64,000 nt of DNA, taken from NCBI GenBank assembly GCA_963800475.1, contig CAWDAZ010000002.1, positions 186,001-250,000 of the forward strand, given 5' to 3'. The stretch's first letter is position 1, and each line of letters begins with the position of its first letter. The notes under the pieces are model-generated. The model worked only from the letters and a program-made list of their open reading frames with translations. It was not told the DNA's origin and ran no database searches. The position numbers were made by a program, and so were the translations under genes. Origin of the DNA: Palsa-465 sp963800475. GTDB lineage: Bacteria; Actinomycetota; Thermoleophilia; Solirubrobacterales; Solirubrobacteraceae. Positions 1-8,630 of this stretch are shown in pieces.

Positions 1-1
1 A

Positions 2-109
2 GAGCTCGGACCCGCGACCAGAACCGCCAATCCCGACCGCGCCGCGATCGCCGCCATCTTCGACCGCCACGGCATGACCCTCCTCGGCCCACCGCTCAGC
101 CTCGACTAA
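2..109 (+). CDS. C-terminal end of a cupin-like protein (partial)
   Basis: An open frame enters from the left edge and stops at TAA 107-109, leaving 35 residues. The tail reads NPDRAAIAAIFDRHGMTLLG followed by PPLSLD. From memory this resembles the C-terminus of small cupin-domain proteins, where a helix and an 'RHG(M)xLLGPPL' ending follow the beta barrel. No metal ligands lie in the visible part, so the family call rests on the tail alone. It could be any protein with a similar tail. Confidence 0.4.
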   Translation, partial: ELGPATRTANPDRAAIAAIFDRHGMTLLGPPLSLD

Positions 110-203
110 CCACCCCGCGATCGCTTCGACCGCCGCGCAAGCCTCCGCTCTGCGACCGCATCTGAGACGGCCGGAACCGTGCGTTGGGGTTCTGAGCTTT
201 ACA

Positions 204-536
204 TCAACGGGTTGAGAGGGCGGGCGGTTTCGTCGGGGCGGCCAGGGACGCGCCCAGCTGAACGGACCAAGAATCGCGTCTGGTCTCGTAGACCTCGGGA
301 AGCACGTCTCCGATCGCTTCGACCGTGTCTAGCCACGCGAGGGCGTCGAAGTAGTCCCCGCGCTCGGCGGACTCATCAGCCCACTGCAATGTGCTCGCCA
401 CGGCCGCGAGATGCTTGGCCTCGCGCTTGACGTGATAGTCCGAGCCGAACCCAGTCCAATCCTGGCGTCCAGTCCCCGGCTCCGGGTACGGGGCCATCGG
501 CGCGGTAGCGCCGATGGTGGTCACTGTTGCACTCAT
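204..536 (-). CDS. small orphan protein sharing a domain with the flavoprotein at 11801-13222
   Basis: 110 residues. The ATG at 536 is chosen because AAGGAG lies 8-9 nt upstream on the minus strand; the longer frame to 659 has no such site. The N-terminus (about 1-40) is Pro/Gly-rich and looks disordered. Residues 45-100 are probably helical and contain W..ES.ERGDYFDALAWLD..E..GDVLPEVYE..R..W. This pattern matches the C-terminal 50 residues of the flavoprotein at 11801-13222 (ARWGDYRSALDALD..E..EGALPSKYE..R..W). No family name is known to me. The repeated GDY..AL..LD pattern recalls a single TPR-like helical hairpin, which suggests a protein-interaction role. It stands alone, with no gene close enough for an operon. 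Confidence 0.65.
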   Translation of the reverse strand: MSATVTTIGATAPMAPYPEPGTGRQDWTGFGSDYHVKREAKHLAAVASTLQWADESAERGDYFDALAWLDTVEAIGDVLPEVYETRRDSWSVQLGASLAAPTKPPALSTR

Positions 537-1023
537 CCCGATCACTCCTTCTTTGGGCGTCAGTCCCCTCGGGCACAGGGTCCCGTGGGCATGAATCCCT
601 TGGCTGGAAACGGGCCTTGGTCCTCGCGATGTGATGCGGGCCCGTTGGGCGGAGGCCAATCGTCGGCGAGTCTTGACGACGGCAAGTCGGTGGTCAGCGA
701 CCGTCTTCTAGCGACACTACTCCCTTTTGGGCGTGGCGCCACCTTTCCGGGCGCGCGAGTCTCGGAGTTTGGTCTCGGTTGCCAGCGGCAGACCTTGAGA
801 ACTCGGTGATCATCGCGCGTGAGCATGGCGCACGGGCTCACGGCTTACGTGCGTGGTACAGCGCAGATCTGAAGCCGCCAAGCACGATGGCGTGTGGATG
901 CGGCGAGCTACCGTCGCGATGCCAGTAGTTGCAGCCGAGGTCCGGCTCCGGATCGGGCGGTAACGTCAGTCCACGGTTCGGCCATAGCCAGGGATGCCGG
1001 CTTGAGAAACGCGGAGGACCACG
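537..1023. other. 487 bp without a convincing gene
   Basis: This lies between the divergent genes at 536 (minus) and 1024 (plus), so it should hold both promoters. The short frames here have compositions unlike real proteins. The Shine-Dalgarno of the minus gene lies at its left end and GGAGG (about 1013) of the plus gene at its right end. GCCAGTAGTTGCAGCCGAG at 921-939 weakly resembles the shared regulatory element described elsewhere, but its distance to the start (about 85 nt) does not fit. I see nothing else. Confidence 0.5.
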
Positions 1024-1398
1024 ATGACGACCGAAAGCTCAATGCAAGACGGGCAGCTCGCCGCCAAGATTTCGAACACAGTGGTTCACGCACTGTCCCG
1101 GACAACCGGTCGTGGCCCCACGAAGGCAAGGACCACGCTCGGGACCAACGGCGTCTTCGTGGTGCTGCAGGACACTCTCACGCGCGGCGAGCAGACGCTC
1201 GCTGACGCCGGCCACGGCGAGACGGTGCTCGATCTGCGCAGACGCTGGCAAAGCGTCATGAAGCAGGACGTCAGCCGCGAGATTGAAGTGCTCACCGGAC
1301 GCAAGGTGATCGGCTTCATGAGCGACAACCACATCGACCCCGACCTTGCGGTCGAAGTATTCGTGCTGGAACCGCTCCCGAGCGCGGACGCTCACTGA
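1024..1398 (+). CDS. DUF2294-family protein
   Basis: 124 residues, full length for the family. The ATG is preceded by CGGAGGACCACG, a good Shine-Dalgarno. Family-like features: an N-terminal helix (ISNTVVHALSRTTGRGPTKA), the strand FVVLQDTLTRGEQTL, a helical stretch around DLRRRWQSVMKQDVSREIEV, and the C-terminal block LTGRKVIGFMSDNHIDPDLA then VEVFVLEP. The biochemical role of DUF2294 is not established as far as I know. It is monocistronic here and convergent with the operon ending at 1616. Confidence 0.75.
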   Translation: MTTESSMQDGQLAAKISNTVVHALSRTTGRGPTKARTTLGTNGVFVVLQDTLTRGEQTLADAGHGETVLDLRRRWQSVMKQDVSREIEVLTGRKVIGFMSDNHIDPDLAVEVFVLEPLPSADAH

Positions 1399-1615
1399 CC
1401 CCTCAAGCCGCAACTCGGGCTCCACCCGGCGTCGGGCTCAGAGTGCTGCCGAGCGCTACTTCCGCCACTCTGCGCCACGGAGGGTGAACGGGCATCTGCA
1501 GCACATCGGCGCCGGTCCCCCAACGCGCGGGTACGGGGTCACCGGGCCGGCATGTCGCCAGGCGATGCTGGGTGCTCAGCACGGGGAGACGGATGGTGGA
1601 GGCGGAGCGGGCGGC

Positions 1616-2629
1616 TCACCAGGGTGCGTAGGCGCCGGCGTTGGCGGCGCGCAGCGCCGTCACATAGCCTGCGCGCTCCCAGTCCGCCTCGTCGGCGTCG
1701 GCGGGCACCGCGAGCATGCCACGGAAGTCGTCGAGCTTGTGAAAGCCCTTGCGGGTCATCCATGTCTGCAGGCCGTCGAGCAGTTCGCACGCGTACGCGG
1801 GGCCGTGGCGTAGCAGGGCGGAGGTGCTCATGACCACGTCGGCGCCGGCGAGCAGGTAGCGCGCTAGGTCGGCGGGGACCTCGACGCCGCTGGTCGCAGC
1901 CAGCGATGCTTTCACGCGTCCGCGCAGGAGCGCGATCCAGGCGCGCGGCAGGCGCCCGTCGGAGGGGTTCGAGAGGTTGATCCGCGGCATCACGACCAGC
2001 TCGTCGGGGTCGACGTCGGGCTGCAGGAAGCGGTTGAACAGCACGAGCCCGTCCGCGCCGGCCTCGTCGAGGCGCTGCGCGATCTCGCCGATCGAGCTGA
2101 AGTACGGCATGAGCTTGACCGCGACCGGCACCGAGACCGCGGCCTTGACCTGCTGCAGCACGTCGACGTGGCGCTGCTCGACCTCGCGACCGGGCATGTG
2201 CGGATCGCCGGGTAGGTAATAGATGTTGAGCTCGATCGCGGCGGCGCCGGCGTCCTGCATCGCGCGCGCGTAGTCGGTCCAACCGCCCGGTGTCGAGCCG
2301 TTGAGGCTTGCGATCACCGGCACGTCGACTGCGGCGGCGGCGCGCTCGAGCAGGCTCAGGTACGCGCCAGGAGCCGAGTCCTGCTTGGCGATCGCGGGCA
2401 CGTAATCGAGCGCCTCGGCGAAGCTTTCGGCCGGCCCGTCGACGAGCTCGGCGATGTGCGCCTGCTGCTCGCGCAGTTGCTCCTCGAACAGCGAGAACAG
2501 TACGATCGCGCCGACCCCGCCGGCCGCCAGCCGCAGGATCCCCTCGAAGGTGTAGGACAGCGGCGAGGGCGACGCGACCAAGGGGTTTGGCAGCGCCAGG
2601 CCGAGGTACGTGGTCGCCAGGTCTGTCAC
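1616..2629 (-). CDS. dihydroorotate dehydrogenase-like flavoprotein
   Basis: 337 residues with a GTG start at 2629 whose GTGA overlaps the TGA of the upstream nifJ gene, so the two are translationally coupled. The fold is a DHOD-type FMN-binding TIM barrel: N-terminal LGLALPNPLVASPSPLSYTF, mid-region NGSTPGGW, IELNIYYL, VKLMPYF, then GADGLVLFNRFLQPD and GADVVMSTSALLRHGP. It lacks the Cys-rich ferredoxin tail of PreA-type dihydropyrimidine dehydrogenases. Proteins of this kind, annotated 'dihydroorotate dehydrogenase-like', are known beside nifJ. A true role in pyrimidine synthesis is unlikely because no pyr genes are near; the context suggests handling electrons from PFOR. The substrate is unknown. 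Confidence 0.85.
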   Translation of the reverse strand: MTDLATTYLGLALPNPLVASPSPLSYTFEGILRLAAGGVGAIVLFSLFEEQLREQQAHIAELVDGPAESFAEALDYVPAIAKQDSAPGAYLSLLERAAAAVDVPVIASLNGSTPGGWTDYARAMQDAGAAAIELNIYYLPGDPHMPGREVEQRHVDVLQQVKAAVSVPVAVKLMPYFSSIGEIAQRLDEAGADGLVLFNRFLQPDVDPDELVVMPRINLSNPSDGRLPRAWIALLRGRVKASLAATSGVEVPADLARYLLAGADVVMSTSALLRHGPAYACELLDGLQTWMTRKGFHKLDDFRGMLAVPADADEADWERAGYVTALRAANAGAYAPW

Positions 2630-5600
2630 GTATCGATCCTCCCGTTGCCGTCGAGCTCGCGGGCGCTGCGGGCGTCGGCGGGGAAGTCGCCGGCCGAGCG
2701 CGTCGCCATCTCCTCGTATGTCTGCCAGCGCAGGTCGGCCGTCCGCTGCGCCGCCGCCAGCAGCCGCTCCGCCTCGACGGGATCGGCGCTCTGAAGCGCG
2801 CGGAAGCGCAGCTCACCCTTGCGGTAGTCCGCGAGGCTCATTCGCGGCCGCGGCGAGTCGAGCAGGAACGGGTTGGCGCCGTCGGCGCGCGCGACCGGGT
2901 CGTAGCGGATCAGCGGCCAGTGGCCGCTGGCGACCGCGCGGTACTGCTGATCGAGGCCATCGCGCATGTCGTAGCCGTGCGCGATGCAGTGGGCGTAGGC
3001 GATGACCAGCGACGGCCCGTCGTATGCCTCGGCCTCCCGCAGCGCAGTCAGCGTCTGCTGTGGGTCGGCGCCCATCGCGACGCGCGCGACGTACACGTTG
3101 GCGAGCGCGATCGCCTGCAGCGCCAGATCCTTGGTCGGCATCGTCTTGCCGCCCGCCGCGAACTTCGCCACCGCCCCCAGCGGCGTGGCCTTCGACATCT
3201 GCCCGCCGGTGTTGGAGTAGACCTCGGTGTCGAGCACCAGCACGTTGACGTTCTTGCCGCTTGCGAGCACGTGGTCGAGGCCGCCCGAGCCGATGTCGTA
3301 GGCCCAGCCGTCGCCGCCCACGATCCACACGCTGCGGCGGATCAGGTGGTCGATCACGCTGCGCAGGTCCTCGACCGGCGGCCCGTCGAGCGCGTCCAGG
3401 CAGCGCTCCAGCTCCGCGAGCCGCTCGCGCTGCTCGCGCAGCTCGGACTCGCGCAGCTGTGGCGCGCTCAGGATCTCGTCGACCAGCTCCGGGCCGATCT
3501 GCTCGCGCAGCTCGGTCAGCCGCCGACGCGCGACCTCGGTGTGCCGGTCGGCCGCGAGCCGCAGCCCGAGCCCGAACTCGGCGTTGTCCTCGAACAGCGA
3601 GTTGGACCACGCCGGCCCGCGCCCGTCGGCGCCGACGCTCCACGGCGTGGTCGGCAGGTTGGCGCCGTAGATCGAGGAGCAGCCTGTGGCGTTGGCGACA
3701 GTGAGTCGATCGCCGAACAGCTGGGAGATCAGCCGCAGGTACGGCGTCTCGCCACAGCCCGCGCAGGCGCCGGAGAACTCGAACAGCGGCTCCAGGAACT
3801 GCGTCCCGCGCACGGTGCCGAAGTCCACGCGTGAGCGGTCGGCGGACGGCAGCTGCTCGAAGAATGCGATGTTCTCGCGCTCGGTGGCCAGGAGCGGCTC
3901 GCGCTCGGCGAGATTGATCGCCTTGTGGACGGGGTCGCCTCCGCCGGACACCGGGCACGCCTCCACGCACAGCCCGCAGCCGGTGCAGTCCTCGACGTAC
4001 ACCTGGAGCGTGTAGGCGGTGCTCGGTAGGCCGGGCCCGTTCAGCTCCGCGGACTTGAACGACGCGGGCGCGCTCGCCCGGCGGTCGACGTTGTAGTAGC
4101 GGGTGCGGATCACGCTGTGCGGGCAGACGAAGCTGCAGTTGCCGCACTGGATGCACAGCTCGTCGTCCCAGACCGCGACCTGGTCAGAGATGTTGCGCTT
4201 CTCATACCTGGTCGTGCCACTCGGGTACGTGCCGTCGACCGGTAGCGCGCTGACCGGCAGCTCGTCGCCGCGACCGGCCATCATCATCGCGCTCACGGCG
4301 CGGACGAACTCCGGCGCGTCCGCGGGCACGAGCGGCCGCTCGTCGTGGTCCGAGGTCACCTGGCCGGGCAGCTCCACCTTGTGAAGGCCGTCGAGCGCGC
4401 TGTCCACGGCCTTGATGTTGCGATCGACGACCTCCTGGCCGCGGCGGCGGTAGGTCTTCTCGATCGACCCCTTGATTTTCTCGATCGCCTGCTCGCGCGG
4501 GAGCACGCCCGAGATCGCGAAGAAGCACGTCTGCAGCACGGTGTTGGTGCGTCCGGCGAGGCCCGCCGCGCGCGCGATCGCACCGGCGTCGATCATGTAC
4601 AGCTCGATCTGCTTCTCGAGCATCCGCTGTTGCACCCGCCGGGCGAGCGTGTCCCACACCCGGTCGGGCGGGTGGTGAGTGTTGAGCAGCAGCGTCGCGC
4701 CGCGCGCGGCGCGGTCGAGCACCTCGGGGCGCTCGAGCAGGCCGTACTGGTGGCAGCCGACGAAGCTGGCATTCGAGACCAGGTACGGCGCCCGGATCGG
4801 CTCCGGGCCGAAGCGCAGATGCGAGATTGTCTGCGAGCCCGACTTCTTGGAGTCGTACACGAAGTACCCCTGCGCCTGCAGCCCCTCGTCGCCGAGGATC
4901 TTGATCGTGTTCTTGTTAGCGCCGACCGTGCCGTCGGAGCCGAGGCCGAAGAACACCGCCCGGACGGTCTCCGCCGGCTCGATGTCGAGCGCGGGGTCGT
5001 ACGGCAGGCTCGAGCCGGAGACGTCGTCGGTGATCCCGATCGTGAACCGGCGCTTGGGCTTCTCGCGCGTGAGGTCCTCGAAGATCCCGGCGACCATCGC
5101 CGGGCTGAGCTCCTTGGAGGAGAGGCCGTAGCGCCCGCCGGTGACGGCCGGCGACTGCTCGCGCTCACCCTCGTCGTGGGCGTCGCTGAGGGCGGCCAGC
5201 ACGTCGAGGAACAGTGGTTCGCCGTGCGAGCCCGGCTCCTTGGTGCGGTCGAGCACCGCCACCCGGCGCACGGTCTGCGGCAGCGCCTGCGCCAGCGCCT
5301 GCGCGGGGAACGGCCGGTACAGCCGGATCTGCGCGACGCCGACCTTCTCGTCCCGGTCCTGCAGGTAGCGCACGGTCTCGGCCGCGGTCTGTCCACCCGA
5401 GCCCATCATGACGATCGCGCGCTCGGCCTCCGGGTCCCCGGTGTAATCGACGAGGCCGTAGCTGCGGCCAGTACGCTCCGCCAGCCCGTCCATCGTCCGC
5501 TGCACGATCTCCGGCACGCGGGCGTAGAACGGATTGACGGTCTCGCGCGCCTGGAAGAACGTGTCCGGGTTGTGCGCGGTGCCGCGCACGAACGGCCGCT

Positions 5601-6222
5601 CGGGAGACAGCGCGCGGGCGCGGTGCTCGCGGATCAGCTCCTCGGGCACGAAAGCGCGCAGGTCCTCGTCGGAGAGCTGCTCGATCGTGTTCAGCTCATG
5701 CGATGTGCGAAACCCGTCGAAGAAGTGCAGGAAGGGAACCCGCGTGGCAAGCGTCGAGGCGTGTGCGACCAGCGCCATGTCGTGCGCTTCCTGCACCGAC
5801 GCCGCGGCCAGCAGCGCGAACCCGGTCTGGCGCACCGCCATCACGTCGGAGTGATCGCCGAAGATCGACAGCGCCTGCGTCGCCACCGAGCGCGCGGCGA
5901 CGTGCATCACGACCGGCGTCAGCTCGCCGGCGATCTTGAACATGTTCGGAATCATGAGCAGCAGCCCCTGCGAGGCCGTGAATGTCGTCGCCAGCGCGCC
6001 GCCCTGCAGCGCGCCGTGCATCGCGCCCGCCGCCCCCGCCTCGCTCTGCATCTCGACCACGCCGGGAACCGCGCCCCACAGGTTCGTCTGGCCGCGGCTC
6101 GACCACTCGTCGGCCAACTCCGCCATCGGCGAGGCCGGCGTGATCGGGTAGATGCAGCACACCTCGCTCAGCCGGAAGGCGACCGATGCCGCCGCCTCGT
6201 TGCCGTCGACCGTCACGCGCAT
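2626..6222 (-). CDS. nifJ: pyruvate:ferredoxin (flavodoxin) oxidoreductase, single-chain
   Basis: 1198 residues, typical of homodimeric PFOR. It oxidises pyruvate with CoA to acetyl-CoA and CO2, passing electrons to ferredoxin or flavodoxin. The ATG at 6222 overlaps the upstream stop as TGATG and gives the usual N-terminus MRVTVDGNEAAA. Domains in order: PP domain I (IYPITPASPMAE, about 25), domain II, gamma domain (FFGLGSDGTVGANKNTIKIL, about 415), two [4Fe-4S] motifs at about 690 (CIQCGNCSFVCP) and 746 (CTGCGLCVEACP), and the C-terminal TPP domain with CAGCGETPYL (about 819), GDGWAYDIGSGG (about 970) and DTEVYSNTGGQMSKATPLG. All expected cofactor motifs are present. It is the middle gene of a three-gene operon. 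The enzyme is oxygen-sensitive in most organisms, consistent with low-oxygen metabolism. Confidence 0.97.
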   Translation of the reverse strand: MRVTVDGNEAAASVAFRLSEVCCIYPITPASPMAELADEWSSRGQTNLWGAVPGVVEMQSEAGAAGAMHGALQGGALATTFTASQGLLLMIPNMFKIAGELTPVVMHVAARSVATQALSIFGDHSDVMAVRQTGFALLAAASVQEAHDMALVAHASTLATRVPFLHFFDGFRTSHELNTIEQLSDEDLRAFVPEELIREHRARALSPERPFVRGTAHNPDTFFQARETVNPFYARVPEIVQRTMDGLAERTGRSYGLVDYTGDPEAERAIVMMGSGGQTAAETVRYLQDRDEKVGVAQIRLYRPFPAQALAQALPQTVRRVAVLDRTKEPGSHGEPLFLDVLAALSDAHDEGEREQSPAVTGGRYGLSSKELSPAMVAGIFEDLTREKPKRRFTIGITDDVSGSSLPYDPALDIEPAETVRAVFFGLGSDGTVGANKNTIKILGDEGLQAQGYFVYDSKKSGSQTISHLRFGPEPIRAPYLVSNASFVGCHQYGLLERPEVLDRAARGATLLLNTHHPPDRVWDTLARRVQQRMLEKQIELYMIDAGAIARAAGLAGRTNTVLQTCFFAISGVLPREQAIEKIKGSIEKTYRRRGQEVVDRNIKAVDSALDGLHKVELPGQVTSDHDERPLVPADAPEFVRAVSAMMMAGRGDELPVSALPVDGTYPSGTTRYEKRNISDQVAVWDDELCIQCGNCSFVCPHSVIRTRYYNVDRRASAPASFKSAELNGPGLPSTAYTLQVYVEDCTGCGLCVEACPVSGGGDPVHKAINLAEREPLLATERENIAFFEQLPSADRSRVDFGTVRGTQFLEPLFEFSGACAGCGETPYLRLISQLFGDRLTVANATGCSSIYGANLPTTPWSVGADGRGPAWSNSLFEDNAEFGLGLRLAADRHTEVARRRLTELREQIGPELVDEILSAPQLRESELREQRERLAELERCLDALDGPPVEDLRSVIDHLIRRSVWIVGGDGWAYDIGSGGLDHVLASGKNVNVLVLDTEVYSNTGGQMSKATPLGAVAKFAAGGKTMPTKDLALQAIALANVYVARVAMGADPQQTLTALREAEAYDGPSLVIAYAHCIAHGYDMRDGLDQQYRAVASGHWPLIRYDPVARADGANPFLLDSPRPRMSLADYRKGELRFRALQSADPVEAERLLAAAQRTADLRWQTYEEMATRSAGDFPADARSARELDGNGRIDT

Positions 6223-7958
6223 CACCCAGGCCCCCACTCGGTCGGCGCGACGAACGTCTCGGGCGGATCGGGTGCGCCCTCCGGGATCATCTCGATCGAG
6301 TGCACCGGGCACTGGTCGAAGCACGCCCGGCAGCCGGTGCAACGGTCGTAGTCAAACCGGTAGCGGTGCCCGGGGCCGAGCTTGATCACCGCGTCCTCCG
6401 GGCACGCGCCGAGGCACCCATCGCACTCACAGCAGTTGCCGCACGACAGACAGCGGTGCGCCTCGTAAGTCGCCTCCTGCGACGGCAGCGCGCCGACCAC
6501 CTCGACGAAGTCGCCGACCCGCTCGGCCGGGTCAAGCTCGGGCTGCTGGCGGCGCAGCGCATCGCCGAAGAACCACAGGTGAAGCGACTCCAACGGAGCG
6601 AGCGGATGCTTCTGATCGCGCCCGTACCGCTCGCCGCGCAGCCACGCGTCGATCTCCCGCGCAGCCCGCTTGCCGTGCCCGACCCCGACCGTGACCGTCC
6701 GCTCCGCCGGGACCATGTCGCCACCGGCGAACACTCCGGGCGCACCGGTCATCAGCGACGGCGACACCTTCACCGTGCCGTCGCGCTCGAACTCGATCCC
6801 CGGCACCTCGCGCAAGAAGCCAGTGTCGGTGTCCTGGCCGAGCGCCAGGATCATGGCGTCGGCCTCCAGCGTCTCGAACCGTCCGGTGCCATGCGGCCAC
6901 CCGGTCTCGTCGAGCTCCATCACCTCGACCTGCAACTGCTCGCCCTCAAACGCCTTGATCGTACGCAGCCAGTTCATCCGCACGCCCTCGCGCTCGGCGT
7001 CCTCCGCCTCCTCCTCGTGGGCGGGCATCTGCTCGCGCGTGCGGCGGTAGACGATGATCGCCTCCTCGGCGCCCAGCCGCCGCGCGGTGCGTGCCGCGTC
7101 CATCGCCGTGTTGCCGCCGCCGTAGATCGCCACCCGGCGGCCGATCTGGGGCCGCTCGCCCGAGGCCACGCCGCGCAGGTACTCGACCGCGTCGACCATC
7201 GGCCCGGCGTCCATCGCGGGGATGTCGACGCGCTTTGACAAGTGCGCGCCGACCGCGACGAACGCGGCGTCGAAGCGGCCCTCCCGGCGCTCGGTCTCCA
7301 GGTCGGTGACGCGATGGTTGGGAGTGAGCTTGACGCCCAGCTTGGCCAGCCGCTCGACCTCCCCGTCGAGCACGTCGCGAGGCAGCCGGTAGGCGGGGAT
7401 CCCGTATCGCATCATCCCGCCGGGCCGCTCGCCGGCGTCCCGGATCTCGACCTCGTGCCCGAGCCGCGCCAAGTGGCAGGCAGCCGACAGGCCGCTGGGT
7501 CCCGCGCCGATCACCAGCACGCGCCTGCCGCTCCGAGTCTCGGGGCGGTCGAACTCCCAGCCGTTCTCGAGCGCGAGGTCTCCGAGGAACCGCTCGACCG
7601 CGTGGATCGACACGGCGCTGTCCAGCTGGGCGCGGTTGCAGCTCGCCTCACATGGGTGGTAACAGACGCGGCCGTGGATCGCGGCGAACGGGTTGGCGGC
7701 CGTCAGGATCCGCCACGCTTGCGCGTGGCGCCCCGCCTGGACCTCGGCGAGGTAGCCCTGGATGTTCTCCCCCGCCGGACACGCGTTGTTGCACGGCGGC
7801 AGCAGGTCGACGTACACCGGCCGCTCGACCCGCACCGGCCCTGAGCGCGCGCGGCCGTGCAGCAGGTCCGGCAGCGGTGTGATGTCTCGCGAGGAGCCGG
7901 CAGGCCCCGGAGCGAGACGGCGCTCGGAACGCTGAAACCGCTGCGGCTGCGAAGACAT
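6222..7958 (-). CDS. GltD-like NAD(P)H/FAD oxidoreductase with C-terminal ferredoxin domain
   Basis: 578 residues, ATG at 7958 preceded by a G-rich tract; the longer frame to 8258 has a non-protein-like N-terminus. The N-terminal region carries the GltD/DPD-type Fe-S cysteines (CNNACPAGEN at about 56, CYHPCEASCNR at about 99). The FAD Rossmann motif VLVIGAGPSGLSAACHLA is at about 148 and the NAD(P)-binding motif VAIYGGGNTAMDAARTARR at about 278. A C-terminal dicluster ferredoxin (CLSCGNCCECDGCLGACP, CTGCRACFDQCPVHSIEM) occupies about 505-565. It probably transfers electrons between NAD(P)H and the PFOR or ferredoxin pool. It is the first gene of an operon with nifJ and the DHOD-like gene. It is not a true glutamate synthase subunit: no gltB is nearby, and the added ferredoxin domain argues for a PFOR-linked role. 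Confidence 0.9.
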   Translation of the reverse strand: MSSQPQRFQRSERRLAPGPAGSSRDITPLPDLLHGRARSGPVRVERPVYVDLLPPCNNACPAGENIQGYLAEVQAGRHAQAWRILTAANPFAAIHGRVCYHPCEASCNRAQLDSAVSIHAVERFLGDLALENGWEFDRPETRSGRRVLVIGAGPSGLSAACHLARLGHEVEIRDAGERPGGMMRYGIPAYRLPRDVLDGEVERLAKLGVKLTPNHRVTDLETERREGRFDAAFVAVGAHLSKRVDIPAMDAGPMVDAVEYLRGVASGERPQIGRRVAIYGGGNTAMDAARTARRLGAEEAIIVYRRTREQMPAHEEEAEDAEREGVRMNWLRTIKAFEGEQLQVEVMELDETGWPHGTGRFETLEADAMILALGQDTDTGFLREVPGIEFERDGTVKVSPSLMTGAPGVFAGGDMVPAERTVTVGVGHGKRAAREIDAWLRGERYGRDQKHPLAPLESLHLWFFGDALRRQQPELDPAERVGDFVEVVGALPSQEATYEAHRCLSCGNCCECDGCLGACPEDAVIKLGPGHRYRFDYDRCTGCRACFDQCPVHSIEMIPEGAPDPPETFVAPTEWGPG

Positions 7959-8350
7959 CGCCCCGCAATCTACCCCCCACAAGCCATGCCGTAAATCGAA
8001 GCCCACGACCACACGCTCAACCCACTGTGACCGCCCACCTCGCAGCGGACGTAGCGAGGCATGCGATGAGTTCAACCCGATCAGCGGGTAGTGGGATCCG
8101 GTACCGCAGGTCGGTCCGGGTTCTCCCCGGCGATGCGGGCAACGGATGCGCGGGACAGGGCGCGCAGACCGTGGTCGGCAGCGGTCCTCACCTCTCACCG
8201 CGCGACGGAGATCACCGACGCCCGGCCGACTTGGCGTCAGAGCACACTGGTTTGGCATCTCCGACCACGCTCCAATCGTGGCTGCCTTCGACTTGGATGC
8301 GCCTGGCCCTTAGGACCGTCAGCCCGAGCGCGCGCTTGCGGTGCAAACGC
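7959..8350. other. 392 bp without a convincing gene
   Basis: Upstream region of the PFOR operon on the minus strand. The frames crossing it are shadows with no recognisable content. A convincing copy of the shared regulatory element is absent in front of the GltD-like gene, unlike many later genes. I see no terminator hairpin or RNA gene. Confidence 0.45.
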
Positions 8351-8584
8351 CTAGCGTGTGGCAAGCCCGGGCCAAGGAACCAGCTCCAGCTCCTCGCCGT
8401 CCTGAAGCACGTCGCCGAGAGGCTGCGATTCGCCGACGTAGGTCCCGGTGAGCTTGCGCCGAAGCGAGAGGCCGCTCGCGTCGCGCCCTAGGCGGTTAGA
8501 CAGCTCGACCACCGCGTGCGAGCCGACCATTTCCCGCGGAAGCGACTCAGTCCGGCCCTCGATGACGACTCGCATCTGTTCCAT
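8351..8584 (-). CDS. small protein, possibly ubiquitin-like beta-grasp
   Basis: 77 residues (or 74 if the second ATG at 8575 is used; neither has a strong Shine-Dalgarno). The sequence runs MRVVIEGRTESLPREMVGSH, then a middle helix-like VVELSNRLGRDASGLSLRRK, then YVGESQPLGDVLQDGEELEL. A two-stranded start, a central helix and a 'LGDVLQDGEELELVPW' end are typical of ubiquitin-fold proteins such as YukD/EsaB and ThiS-like folds. No C-terminal GG is present. I do not recognise a named family, and no secretion or conjugation genes are nearby. Confidence 0.6.
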   Translation of the reverse strand: MEQMRVVIEGRTESLPREMVGSHAVVELSNRLGRDASGLSLRRKLTGTYVGESQPLGDVLQDGEELELVPWPGLATR

Positions 8585-8630
8585 GCTGCTTGGAGCCTAA
8601 ACGCTGGTCCTACCTAGAGGAAGGACCCGC

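Noticed and set aside
560..841. 93-codon minus frame in the 537-1023 gap
   Set aside because: Composition unlike a folded protein, no Shine-Dalgarno, no known pattern.
1539..2816. 425-codon minus frame overlapping the DHOD-like gene
   Set aside because: Different frame of the same strand with Arg-rich composition; the DHOD-like frame has family motifs and a coupled start.
2308..3834. Long plus-strand frame of about 508 codons opposite nifJ
   Set aside because: Arg/Pro/Ala-rich shadow of a clearly coding minus strand; no recognisable motif. Same for 4345-6351, 6186-7238 and similar frames.
8027..8491. 154-codon plus frame over the gap after the GltD-like gene
   Set aside because: Arg/Ser-rich, no motif, and opposite the better-supported small protein at 8351-8584.
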